DNA of 64,000 bases. It comes from Aureimonas psammosilenae. GTDB taxonomy: Bacteria; Pseudomonadota; Alphaproteobacteria; Rhizobiales; Rhizobiaceae. Where the stretch lies: positions 496,001 to 560,000 of the forward strand of contig NZ_WEZG01000002.1 of NCBI RefSeq assembly GCF_009176975.1, given 5' to 3'. Below, piece by piece: positions 56,152 to 63,970 of this stretch. The notes under the pieces were generated by a model. The model was not told the origin of the DNA, searched no databases, and saw only the letters and a program-made list of their open reading frames with translations. How positions within the stretch are numbered: the first letter of the stretch is position 1; every line of letters begins with the position of its first letter. Both the position numbers and the translations under genes were made by a program.

Positions 56152-56979
56152 ATGAGCGCCACTCCCTGGCCGATCCAGGACCGCCCGATGGCCGTCGATC
56201 CGATCTGGGCCGCCGTTCGCCGAGAAGCGCACGAAGCCAGCGAGCGCGAGCCGGCTTTGGCGGGCTTTCTTTATTCGGCGGTTCTGAATCATGGGAGCCT
56301 GGAAGCGGCGGTGGTCTACCGCGTGTCGCAGCGGCTTCACCATTCGGACGTGCCGGCGGCGCTGATCGCTCAGGCCTTCGATTCCACCCTCGCATCCGAT
56401 CCGGACTGGCCCCTGACCCTTCGCGCCGATCTTCAAGCCGTTTACGACCGCGATCCGGCCTGCGAGCGCTACATGGAGCCGCTGCTCTACTTCAAGGGCT
56501 TCCAGGCCATCCAGACGCATCGTCTCGCGCATCGGCTGCTGACTGAGGGCCGGCGGGATTTCGCGCTTTATCTTCAGGCCCGGTCGTCGGGCGTCTTTCA
56601 GACCGACATCAATCCCGGCGCGAAACTCGGTCGCGGCATCTTCCTCGATCACGCCACCGGGCTCGTGGTCGGCGAAACGGCCGTGATCGGCGACAATGTC
56701 TCGATCCTTCAGGACGTGACGCTCGGCGGCACCGGCAAGGAATGCGGCGATCGCCATCCCAAGATCGAGAGCGGCGTGTTGATCGGGGCGGGCGCCAAGG
56801 TGCTCGGCAACATCACCATCGGCCATTGCTCGAAGATCGCGGCCGGCTCCGTCGTGTTGAAGCCCGTTCCACCGCGCACCACCGTCGCCGGGGTTCCCGC
56901 GCGCGTCATCGGATCGGTGGAAGATTGCGGCGGGGAACCCGCACGCGCCATGAATCAGTTCTTCGATCGCGTCGAATGA
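56152..56979 (+). CDS. cysE: Serine O-acetyltransferase
   Basis: 275 residues. The N-terminal helical domain (DPIWAAVRREAHEASEREP) and the left-handed beta-helix with hexapeptide repeats: GRGIFLDHATGLVVGETAVIGDNVSILQDVTLGGTGKECGDRHPKI. It makes O-acetylserine for cysteine synthesis. The C-terminal tail ends with MNQFFDRVE, with no long feedback tail visible. DUF3126 follows 55 bases later, a common rhizobial pairing. Confidence 0.96.
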   Translation: MSATPWPIQDRPMAVDPIWAAVRREAHEASEREPALAGFLYSAVLNHGSLEAAVVYRVSQRLHHSDVPAALIAQAFDSTLASDPDWPLTLRADLQAVYDRDPACERYMEPLLYFKGFQAIQTHRLAHRLLTEGRRDFALYLQARSSGVFQTDINPGAKLGRGIFLDHATGLVVGETAVIGDNVSILQDVTLGGTGKECGDRHPKIESGVLIGAGAKVLGNITIGHCSKIAAGSVVLKPVPPRTTVAGVPARVIGSVEDCGGEPARAMNQFFDRVE

Positions 56980-57034
56980 TCTATCGCATGCGCGGCCGGG
57001 GCGACGTACCCGGTCGCCAGCCGAGGAGTGCACC

Positions 57035-57244
57035 GTGAAACCAGACGAAATCCGCAAGGTCGAAGCCTATTTGAAGAATCTCTTCAAAGGCTCGCCGATC
57101 ACCGTGAAGGCCTTGCCGCGAAAGAACGACTCTGCGGAAGTCTATGTCGGTGAGGAATTCGTCGGCACGGTTTCCAAGGATACCGATGAAGGCGAGACCT
57201 CGTACCACGTCACCATGACGATTCTGGACATGGATCTCGAATAG
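57035..57244 (+). CDS. DUF3126-family protein
   Basis: 69 residues: MKPDEIRKVEAYLKNLFKG, ITVKALPRKNDSAEVYVGEEFVGTVSKDTDEGETSYHVTMTILDMDLE. This is the full DUF3126 domain, found beside cysE in rhizobia; function unknown. The start is GTG 57035 with a GAGGAG RBS. Confidence 0.92.
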   Translation: MKPDEIRKVEAYLKNLFKGSPITVKALPRKNDSAEVYVGEEFVGTVSKDTDEGETSYHVTMTILDMDLE

Positions 57245-57287
57245 CCGTCGAAAGGCCAAGGGCGGCGGCGTCGAGCCGCCGGCCTGA

Positions 57288-57881
57288 TCACTTCACGCTG
57301 CCGACCAGGACGTCGCGCGCGTCACCGATGCCCATCCACTTGCCGGCGTGCCGCTCGGACTGCCGCTTGAGGAACTTCAAGCTCGTGTCCTTCCAGTCGA
57401 GAACGCGCTCTTCAAGATTGTCGAGCACGAAGTCGCCCTTGTCGGTGCGGATGGTGAGCACCGCATGGCCGTCGCCATTGGCCTGACGCGCCACGGTGAT
57501 AAGGAGGGCCGAGCGCGGAAAGCCGAGTTTCTCCAACATATACTGCTTGAGGAGCACGTAATCCTCGCAGTCGCCTTCCGTCTTCGGATAGGCCCAGTAT
57601 TCCGCCGTGCCGTAGAGCTCCTGGTCGGTGCGCGGGAAGATGCTGCGGTTCACGGCCGCGTTCACCTCCACGATCCGGTTCCAGTTGGCGGGCGTCAGGC
57701 GAACGAGTGCGATCTCGTCGTTGCGTTGGCATTCCTGATCGTACCGCTTGCAGAATTCGTAATGTCCGACCGGCTGAGAAGTCGCGCCCAGGATCGGCAT
57801 CGGACGACCGTCGGCCATTGCGGACGTTGCGCTCACCACGAGAGCGGCGATGCCGAGGATGCCGAGATATAGCTTGTTCAT
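57288..57881 (-). CDS. Transglutaminase-like cysteine peptidase (BTLCP, DUF920)
   Basis: 197 residues with a signal peptide (LGILGIAALVVSATSAMA) and a BTLCP domain: catalytic Cys in EGDCEDYVLLKQYML, His in GDGHAVLTIRT and Asp in FVLDNLEERV. It is a predicted periplasmic thiol protease; many members work with LapG-type or cyclic-di-GMP-dependent adhesion systems, but no such partners lie beside it. ATG 57881 is preferred to 57911 because it gives the better signal peptide. Confidence 0.9.
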   Translation of the reverse strand: MNKLYLGILGIAALVVSATSAMADGRPMPILGATSQPVGHYEFCKRYDQECQRNDEIALVRLTPANWNRIVEVNAAVNRSIFPRTDQELYGTAEYWAYPKTEGDCEDYVLLKQYMLEKLGFPRSALLITVARQANGDGHAVLTIRTDKGDFVLDNLEERVLDWKDTSLKFLKRQSERHAGKWMGIGDARDVLVGSVK

Positions 57882-58143
57882 GAGCGCCGCTCCCGATGTT
57901 CTTTGCATCATAGCAGTCGCGATTTACTTCCGAACCAAGCCGATAGGCGCAATTTTAGCGATCTGTACGATTTCAGCGGTGGCGAATACTTTCGAGATCA
58001 TCACCGCTGCCCCGTCCAATTCGAGATATTGCGTTAAGACTTTCTTTACCACATCCCGGCGGCAGCGATGCGTTCATCTCCTGTTAACCCTAACGGACGC
58101 GAAGGCTTTGGATTGCGGCTCCCCGCTCGGAACCGAATCCATA
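57882..58143. other. Intergenic region, BTLCP start to PilZ terminator
   Basis: About 260 bases with no supported gene. It is lower in G+C than its surroundings (TTGCGTTAAGACTTTCTTTACC near 58031) and probably carries the promoter of the BTLCP gene, but no pair was assigned. Confidence 0.4.
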
Positions 58144-58178
58144 AACGAAAACGGCGCCGCCCGAGGGGCAGCGCCGTT
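58144..58178 (-). terminator. Intrinsic terminator of the PilZ gene
   Basis: Minus strand: AACGGCGC pairs with GCGCCGTT around a 13-base loop, followed by TTCGTTT. Confidence 0.8.
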
Positions 58179-58203
58179 CGTGTGTATGCGAGGGGGCGGG
58201 GGG

Positions 58204-58803
58204 TCAGAGGTTCGAGATCGTTTCCAGCGATTTGGGCGAGCTGAACTCCACCGCGAAGCCTTCTTCCAGATGACGCACCACGCGGCTCGCCGTGCTGCCC
58301 ACCAGAAGCCGCGAACCGATGGCCGGCCGGACGTCCGATTGGAGCGCGGCGCCCGACAAGGACAGATCGATGATCCGCACACGGTACTTGCGCCCGTCCT
58401 CCAGCGTCATGTCCACGACCGGCTCGGTCGGCTGGATACGCTCGTGGCGGCGGTCTTCCGGCAAGCGCAGTTCGCCGCGATTGGCGAACCAGGTCAACTG
58501 CGCGGCCAGTTTCTCGCGCTTGCGATCCGTCATGGACGTCGTCAGGGCAAAGCCACCGGCAAAGCGGCGCGCGACCTTGCCCTCGAAACGTCCGAGCTGG
58601 TCGACGTAAAGGATCACCCGCTCGTCGAGGCGCACATAGCCGGCGGTCAGAACCGCCACGTCACCGGGAGATATGTCCTGGAGGCGGCACGGATATTCGC
58701 TGCGGTCCTCCAGCATGAAGCGGCCCAGAAGATCCAACTGCACCCGGTGAAAGCGCCGTTGCTCCTGAAATTCGCCGATGGGGGGAGATGCGAGAGCTGA
58801 CAT
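58204..58803 (-). CDS. Tandem PilZ-domain protein
   Basis: 199 residues with two PilZ domains. The first starts with RRFHRVQLDLLGRFM and has DISPGDVAVL; the second starts with RRHERIQPTEPVVDMTL and has DLSLSGAALQSD. PilZ domains bind cyclic-di-GMP through RxxxR and (D/N)xSxxG; the second domain keeps both, the first has DISPGD, one residue short of the canonical spacing. It has no effector domain. ATG 58803 is taken as start. It diverges from the rhomboid gene and has its own terminator. Confidence 0.9.
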   Translation of the reverse strand: MSALASPPIGEFQEQRRFHRVQLDLLGRFMLEDRSEYPCRLQDISPGDVAVLTAGYVRLDERVILYVDQLGRFEGKVARRFAGGFALTTSMTDRKREKLAAQLTWFANRGELRLPEDRRHERIQPTEPVVDMTLEDGRKYRVRIIDLSLSGAALQSDVRPAIGSRLLVGSTASRVVRHLEEGFAVEFSSPKSLETISNL

Positions 58804-58965
58804 GATTCCTTCGGCGTTCACGCTTTGCGTTGCTGGCATCATGATGCGCGAGCGACCTTAACGATCGTTGAGACTTTTGTTGGCGATCTCGCGACATTCG
58901 CTCATTTCTTCCCGAAGAACGGTCCGCTACACCCGATTTCTGGTTGGAGCCACAAGGAGCCTGTC

Positions 58966-59709
58966 TTGACCCGCGAGGAAATGGATGACCGCCCGCCGAC
59001 GGGCTTCGGCCCGCAAGACGGTCGCCAGCCGATGTTCAACGTGCCCGGCATCGTCCTCGCGACGATCCTTCTTCTGGCTCTGGTCCACGCGGCGCGCGTT
59101 TATCTGTTGAGTGGGGCGGCCGACGAGCAGCTTGTTCTCGATCTCGCCTTCATTCCCGGCTGCTACGAACTCGATTGCGTCGGTGCGTATCAGCGAAGCG
59201 CAGGCGCGGACCTCTGGTCGCCGCTCTCGCACGCACTCCTTCACGGGGACTGGACGCATCTGGTTCTCAACACCGTGTGGCTGCTCGCCTTCGGCACGCC
59301 GATCGCGCGGCGGCTGGGGGCGGCCGGTTATCTCGCCTTCTCGGTCGCGGGCGCGTTGGCGGGCGCGGGCCTGTTCTTTCTCGTCAACCCGACGCTTCTC
59401 GAACCCGTGGTCGGGGCCTCGGGCGTCGTGTCCGCTTTGATGGGCGGCGCGTGCCGCTTCGCCTTCGGCGCGCTCGGACGCTCCACGGCGATGACCGTTG
59501 ATGCGCCCCGCCTTTCGGTGACGGAAGCCCTGCGCGACCGCACCATCCTTATCTTCATCCTGGTCTTCTTCGGAACCAATCTCGCGACCGCTTCGAGCTT
59601 CGGCAGCTACCTCGCGGGAGGGGCGACCATCGCTTGGGAAGCCCATCTCGGCGGCTTCGCCTTCGGCTTCCTTTGCTTCCAGTTCTTCGACCGCCGAACG
59701 AGGCGGTGA
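58966..59709 (+). CDS. Rhomboid-family intramembrane serine protease
   Basis: 247 residues with about six membrane helices. The catalytic Ser is in the GASGVVSALMG block, the His in WEAHLGGFAFG, and LHGDWTHLVLNTVWLLAFG is the conserved L1/TM2 region. It cleaves membrane helices. The start is chosen as TTG 58966 because AAGGAG (58954-58959) sits six bases upstream; ATG 58981 has its purine tract touching it and is less likely. The 64-base space to the CBS gene contains no terminator. Confidence 0.9.
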   Translation: MTREEMDDRPPTGFGPQDGRQPMFNVPGIVLATILLLALVHAARVYLLSGAADEQLVLDLAFIPGCYELDCVGAYQRSAGADLWSPLSHALLHGDWTHLVLNTVWLLAFGTPIARRLGAAGYLAFSVAGALAGAGLFFLVNPTLLEPVVGASGVVSALMGGACRFAFGALGRSTAMTVDAPRLSVTEALRDRTILIFILVFFGTNLATASSFGSYLAGGATIAWEAHLGGFAFGFLCFQFFDRRTRR

Positions 59710-59773
59710 AGAGCGGGGACTTGCGGGATGTGCTCTTCGGCGTACCATCCTCGGCGTGAATAGGAGGAGATCA

Positions 59774-60208
59774 ATGAACGTAGCCAGCATCCTCAGTGAA
59801 AAAGGCAGTGACGTCTTCACGATGCGTCCCGATGCGTCTCTCGCGACGGCGGCGAGCGAACTCTCCACAAGGCGAATCGGTGCCGTCGTGCTCGTGGACG
59901 AGGCCGGTCGTATCGCCGGCATCCTTTCGGAACGCGACATCGTTCGCGTCGTCGGCAGTCGGGGCGAGGCGGGCTTGAGCGAGCGCGTGGCGGACGTGAT
60001 GACGAAGAACGTCTCGACCTGCAGCGAGAGCACCAGCATCGACGAGTTGATGAGCCTGATGACGCGCGGGCGTTTTCGCCATGTACCCGTGGTGGAGGCG
60101 GGCCGGCTCGTCGGTCTCGTTTCGATCGGCGATGTGGTGAAGCGCCGGATCGCCGAGGCGGTTCAGGAAGCGGAGCACATGCGCAGCTATATCGCCGAAG
60201 CCGGCTGA
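59774..60208 (+). CDS. CBS-domain pair protein
   Basis: 144 residues with two CBS motifs: the first around residues 7-63 (LSTRRIGAVVLVDEAGRIAGILSERDIVRVV), the second about 75-130 (MTKNVSTC ... LMTRGRFRHVPVVEAGRLVGLVSIGDVVK). CBS pairs usually bind adenosyl nucleotides and sense energy state. ATG 59774 has a TAGGAGGAG RBS. It is convergent with the patatin gene, 12 bases apart. Confidence 0.92.
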   Translation: MNVASILSEKGSDVFTMRPDASLATAASELSTRRIGAVVLVDEAGRIAGILSERDIVRVVGSRGEAGLSERVADVMTKNVSTCSESTSIDELMSLMTRGRFRHVPVVEAGRLVGLVSIGDVVKRRIAEAVQEAEHMRSYIAEAG

Positions 60209-60220
60209 GAACGGGGCTCG

Positions 60221-61264
60221 TCAGCCGCCGTTGTAGCCTTCGGTGACGCGCTCGATTTCGGGAAGACGTCGAACGGTTTCCTCGTAGCCGAGCGCGATCG
60301 TTTCTTCCGCGCGAAAGAATTCGGCCAAGCCGATATCGCGGACGCGCGGATGAAGCGACAGGTCGGGCGGGTCGCCGGCCAGCCGGGAGCGCGAGATGCG
60401 GTCCTGGATGATGTTGAAGGCGTCCGCCATCGATTCCATGACGCCGATCTTGTCGCGTCTGCGCTCATTCTCGGCGAAGCTTTCCAACGCTTCGCCGGCC
60501 GCGTTGACCGGGCGCTGGGTCGCCGGGCCGCTTCCGCGCGCGGCATTCATGCGAACCACGGCGGCACGGCCGAAGAGATCGTAGTTGAGGTTCACGGCCA
60601 CCACGAGCGGCTGCTCATAGGCGCGGCAAACGGAAACCGGCACAGGGTTAACCAAGGCCCCGTCGAAAAGCTGGCGATCGCCGCAGCGCACCGGCTCGAA
60701 AACGCCCGGCAGCGCGTAGGAGGCGCGCATGGCGATGATGAGCGAGCCGGAGTCCAGCCAGACCTCGTGCCCGCTGCGCGCCTCGGTCGCGACGCAGACG
60801 AGGGGCTTATCCAGCTTCTCGATCAGAACGCCGTCGAGTTGCTCCACCAGCCGTCGATTAAGGCGCATTCCGCCGAGCAGCCCAGCCGTGCCGAAACGGA
60901 TGTCGAGGAACCGGATCAGCCCGCGCCTCGTCAGCGAACAGGCGAACTCCTCCAACTCGGCGAGGCGGCCGGCGAGGAAGCAGCCGCCGACCAGGGCGCC
61001 GATCGAGGTGCCGGCGATGAAGCTCACCTCGATGTTGTTGTCGCGCAGCGCCTTCAGAACGCCGATATGGGCCCAGCCGCGCGCCGCGCCGCCGCCGAGC
61101 GCCAAGGCGATGCCGAGACGCCGGTCGGGCCGGATCGACGCCTTCGGATCGGGGGTTGGCAGCCGGTTGTCGACTTTCGCCGGCAACAACGGACGATCGT
61201 CCGTTCGGTCGTCGCCGGTTGATCGGCCAGGGGGCTTGGGGGGAGAAGAACCGCGTCGCCACAT
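60221..61264 (-). CDS. Patatin-like phospholipase
   Basis: 347 residues. Glycine-rich oxyanion motif (LALGGGAARGWAHIGVLKAL, residues 54-73), nucleophile in AGTSIGALVGG (GxSxG) and the catalytic Asp in LFDGALVNPVPVSV (DG motif). It is a Ser-Asp dyad lipid acyl hydrolase of the RssA/YlbK-like bacterial group. The N-terminal 50 residues are basic and disordered. No operon partner: hisI ends 48 bases upstream on the same strand. Confidence 0.93.
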   Translation of the reverse strand: MWRRGSSPPKPPGRSTGDDRTDDRPLLPAKVDNRLPTPDPKASIRPDRRLGIALALGGGAARGWAHIGVLKALRDNNIEVSFIAGTSIGALVGGCFLAGRLAELEEFACSLTRRGLIRFLDIRFGTAGLLGGMRLNRRLVEQLDGVLIEKLDKPLVCVATEARSGHEVWLDSGSLIIAMRASYALPGVFEPVRCGDRQLFDGALVNPVPVSVCRAYEQPLVVAVNLNYDLFGRAAVVRMNAARGSGPATQRPVNAAGEALESFAENERRRDKIGVMESMADAFNIIQDRISRSRLAGDPPDLSLHPRVRDIGLAEFFRAEETIALGYEETVRRLPEIERVTEGYNGG

Positions 61265-61312
61265 GACCTCAGCATAGCCGAAGCAATGCGGCTTTTCGTT
61301 AAACGCTTCGGT

Positions 61313-61720
61313 TCAAACCGCCAAAACTTCCAAACGGCGAGCGTCCCCGTTCACATCCACCGAGCGGTAGAAGCAGGTCCGGCGGCCGGTATGGCAAGTC
61401 TCCTCGGGACGAGCGACATCGACCTTCAGCCAAAGGGCGTCCTGATCGCAATCCACCCTGATCTCGCGTACGCTTTGCAACGCGCCGGACGTCTCGCCCT
61501 TCTTCCAAAGAGATCGGCGCGACCGGCTCCAATAATGCGCGATGCCGGTTCGCAAGGTCAGGTCCAGCGCTTCGTCGTTCATATGCGCGACCATCAGGAG
61601 TTCGCCGTCGCGCGCGTCGGTGACGACGGCCGTCACCAGTCCGTCGCGGTCGAAGCGCGGGGTCAGACGCGCGCCGTTCTCCAAATCGGCCTTCGGGCCG
61701 GCGGGGTCGAACAAGGTCAA
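61313..61720 (-). CDS. hisI: Phosphoribosyl-AMP cyclohydrolase
   Basis: 135 residues: [44 protein letters not shown], the zinc site [12 protein letters not shown] and [11 protein letters not shown]. It opens the purine ring of PR-AMP in histidine synthesis; the PR-ATP pyrophosphatase is a separate gene elsewhere. The start is a TTG (61720) whose last bases overlap the folE stop (TTGA); no ATG or GTG is available in the proper place, so translation is probably coupled to folE. This folE-hisI pair is common in rhizobia. Confidence 0.93.
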   Translation of the reverse strand: MTLFDPAGPKADLENGARLTPRFDRDGLVTAVVTDARDGELLMVAHMNDEALDLTLRTGIAHYWSRSRRSLWKKGETSGALQSVREIRVDCDQDALWLKVDVARPEETCHTGRRTCFYRSVDVNGDARRLEVLAV

Positions 61721-62340
61721 ACGCCGCTCCGCATCATGGAAAGCGCCCGGTCGCGTTCCTGCCGATCCTGCGAGAAGATGCCGCTGAAGGATGTGGTGAT
61801 GGTCTTGGAGCCCTTCACCTTCACGCCGCGCATGGCCATGCAGAGATGCTCGGCTTCCAGCACAACGGCAACGCCGCGCGGCTTCAGCGCCTCGTCGATG
61901 GCTGTCGCGATCTGGACCGTCAGTTTTTCCTGCGTTTGAAGACGGCGGGCGAAGATATCCACGACGCGCGAGATCTTGGACAGGCCGAGAACCGGCCCGG
62001 CCGGCAGATAGGCGACATGCGCGCGACCGATGATCGGCACCATGTGATGCTCGCAATGCGAATGGAAATCGATGTCGCGCACCACGACGACGTCGTCATA
62101 ACCGCCCACTTCCTCGAACACGCGGCCAAGCGCTGCGGCGGCATCCTGGCGGTAACCGCCGAACAGTTCGTCATAAGCCTTGGCGACGCGCGCCGGCGTT
62201 TCGCGAAGCCCCTCGCGGGCCGGATCGTCGCCGGCCCAACGGATCAGCACTTCGACGGCGGCCTCCGCTTCCTCGCGGGTCGGTCGGTTCGGGGCGGCAT
62301 CGCCCCGTGCGTCGGGAAATTTCTTGATGATGGCATCCAT
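61717..62340 (-). CDS. folE: GTP cyclohydrolase I
   Basis: 207 residues: [46 protein letters not shown] (zinc Cys and His), [26 protein letters not shown] and the C-terminal [19 protein letters not shown] with the second zinc Cys. It makes dihydroneopterin triphosphate for folate. The start ATG 62340 is preferred to GTG 62343. Its stop is shared with the hisI start. Confidence 0.97.
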   Translation of the reverse strand: MDAIIKKFPDARGDAAPNRPTREEAEAAVEVLIRWAGDDPAREGLRETPARVAKAYDELFGGYRQDAAAALGRVFEEVGGYDDVVVVRDIDFHSHCEHHMVPIIGRAHVAYLPAGPVLGLSKISRVVDIFARRLQTQEKLTVQIATAIDEALKPRGVAVVLEAEHLCMAMRGVKVKGSKTITTSFSGIFSQDRQERDRALSMMRSGV

Positions 62341-62458
62341 CACACGGACTCCGGCCCAGCGCGCTTCTCGTTCTTCCAGGTCCGCACGCGCGCCCTTATA
62401 TAAAGGCTAAGGGAACGGCTTTGAAGGTGACAGCCGGCCCCGTCAACCCGAGGCGACC

Positions 62459-62902
62459 GTGATCGACGATATCTATAATGCCGAGATCCTGCGGCACGCC
62501 GGCAATATCACCCGTATCGGCCGGCTGGAAACGCCTGATGCGACGGCAACGGCCCATTCCAAGCTCTGCGGTTCCATGGTCACCGTTGATCTGACGGTGA
62601 CGGATGGCGCCGTGTCGGATTTCGCGCATGAGGTGCGGGCCTGCGCTCTCGGTCAGGCGTCTTCCGCCATCATGGCGGAGGCGATCATCGGCTCCACACC
62701 GGCGGACTTGCGCGAGTTGCGGCGGACCATGCTGGCGATGTTGAAGGAGAGCGGAGCGCCTCCCGCCGGCCGCTTCGCCGACTTGCGCTATCTCGAGCCG
62801 GTGCGCGACTACAAGGCCCGCCACGCTTCCACGATGCTGACCTTCGACGCGGTGGTTTCGGCATTGGACCAGATCGAAGCGCGAAGCGTGGAAGCGGCGT
62901 GA
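62459..62902 (+). CDS. IscU/NifU-like iron-sulfur scaffold protein
   Basis: 147 residues. The fold matches U-type scaffolds: DDIYNAEILRHAGN, THSKLCGS-like HSKLCGSMVTVDLTV (first Cys), FAHEVRACALGQASSAIMAEAI (second Cys). The third Cys of classical IscU (near residue 106) is not present, as in many rhizobial SufU-like or degenerate proteins, so scaffold activity is uncertain. The start is GTG 62459. Upstream is the divergent folE; downstream, in other rhizobia, is yidD. Confidence 0.85.
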   Translation: MIDDIYNAEILRHAGNITRIGRLETPDATATAHSKLCGSMVTVDLTVTDGAVSDFAHEVRACALGQASSAIMAEAIIGSTPADLRELRRTMLAMLKESGAPPAGRFADLRYLEPVRDYKARHASTMLTFDAVVSALDQIEARSVEAA

Positions 62903-62909
62903 GGTTTCG

Positions 62910-63200
62910 ATGCGACCGTCGGAAGCGTTGAGCAAGAATCGCGAAGAAGTGCTGGGTATTCTCGCCCGCTTCGACGTCGCACGCCCAATGGTTTTCGGAT
63001 CGGTTGCTCGTGGCGACGATCGAGAAGGAAGCGATCTCGATATCGTTCTCGAACTGTCCGATGGGGCAACATATTACGATGTGTTTCGCATCGAGGATGA
63101 ACTCTCCGATGTTCTGGGAGTTCGCGTCGATGTGCACACATACGGCCGGCCATCCTCGGAATTTCTGTCTCGAATATCCGAAGACCTGAAGAGCATCTGA
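62910..63200 (+). CDS. mntA: MNT nucleotidyltransferase, antitoxin of a HEPN/MNT module
   Basis: 96 residues. Pol-beta-like minimal nucleotidyltransferase: GSVARGDDREGSDLDIVLELS carries the GS-x10-DxD motif. In MntA-HepT modules the MNT protein neutralises the HEPN partner by adding AMP groups to it. Its stop codon overlaps the start of the HEPN gene by one base (TGATG). It sits between the scaffold and yidD genes, where rhizobia normally have nothing. Confidence 0.88.
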   Translation: MRPSEALSKNREEVLGILARFDVARPMVFGSVARGDDREGSDLDIVLELSDGATYYDVFRIEDELSDVLGVRVDVHTYGRPSSEFLSRISEDLKSI

Positions 63201-63562
63201 TGGTTCGCAGTGGACGCGACCTCCGAAATCTGCTCACCGATCTGCTTTCTTGGGGGCGGGAGACCGCGCGGTTCGTCGAGGGGCATGATGCCGAATGGCT
63301 CCTGTCGAGCCGTAGGGACGAACTGGCTTTGACCAGGCTGATCGAAGTCGTCGGCGAGATAGCCGGTAGCATTCTGCGCCTTCACCCGGATTGGTGCGCG
63401 AACGAGGATATCGAAGACCTCACCATGGCCTATCGCATGCGCAACAAGCTGGCGCATGGCTACGAGGACATTCGCCCGGATCTCCTTTTCGATGTCGCCG
63501 ATCGACACATTCGGATGCTGAACGCGAAAGTCGAGGTCTGGCTGGACGCGCTTGGTGCGTAA
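63200..63562 (+). CDS. hepT: HEPN (HepT/DUF86) ribonuclease toxin
   Basis: 120 residues, helical, with the HEPN RNase motif RxxxxH-Y in MRNKLAHGYEDI (Arg, His and Tyr kept), so it appears catalytically intact. The segment LTRLIEVVGEIAG is the DUF86 signature. Start ATG 63200, overlapping the MNT stop. Its last bases overlap the yidD start (63552). Confidence 0.88.
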   Translation: MVRSGRDLRNLLTDLLSWGRETARFVEGHDAEWLLSSRRDELALTRLIEVVGEIAGSILRLHPDWCANEDIEDLTMAYRMRNKLAHGYEDIRPDLLFDVADRHIRMLNAKVEVWLDALGA

Positions 63563-63842
63563 GTCTTCGCGCAACTACACCGGCCCTTGGCGCCGGACGC
63601 CCGGCCGCCTGTTCGGGCTCGGTTTCGTCCGCCTTTACCAACTGACTTTCTCGAGCTTCGTCGGCGGGAACTGCCGCCATATTCCGACCTGTTCGGAATA
63701 TGCCTTTGAGGCCATCGCCCGCTACGGGTTACTTCGAGGCGGCTGGCTCGGCGCACGGCGCGTCGCGCGCTGCGGGCCGTTCGGGCGCGCCGGTCTCGAT
63801 CCTGTTCCGGACCTCGATGGGCAAAAACCCCACCGGCACTGA
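63552..63842 (+). CDS. yidD: Membrane protein insertion efficiency factor YidD
   Basis: 96 residues. NYTGPWRRTPGRLFGLGFVRLYQLTFSSFVGGNCRHIPTCSEYAFEAIARYGLLRGG holds the family CRHxPTCSxYA motif with both Cys. It helps YidC insert membrane proteins. The start is TTG 63552 or GTG 63555; both overlap the end of hepT by about 11 bases, so translation may be coupled. thrS follows. Confidence 0.93.
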   Translation: MVRKSSRNYTGPWRRTPGRLFGLGFVRLYQLTFSSFVGGNCRHIPTCSEYAFEAIARYGLLRGGWLGARRVARCGPFGRAGLDPVPDLDGQKPHRH

Positions 63843-63970
63843 CGGCGGAAAACGGGGTTGCCGTGCCGTTCCCCGATGCTAAAAGGCGCGCGGTTCTTTC
63901 GAGCCGTTCCAATCGATCCAAAAGGCTTACCCGCATCCGTAGGCGGGGGTGAGCGAAAAAGGACAAGATC

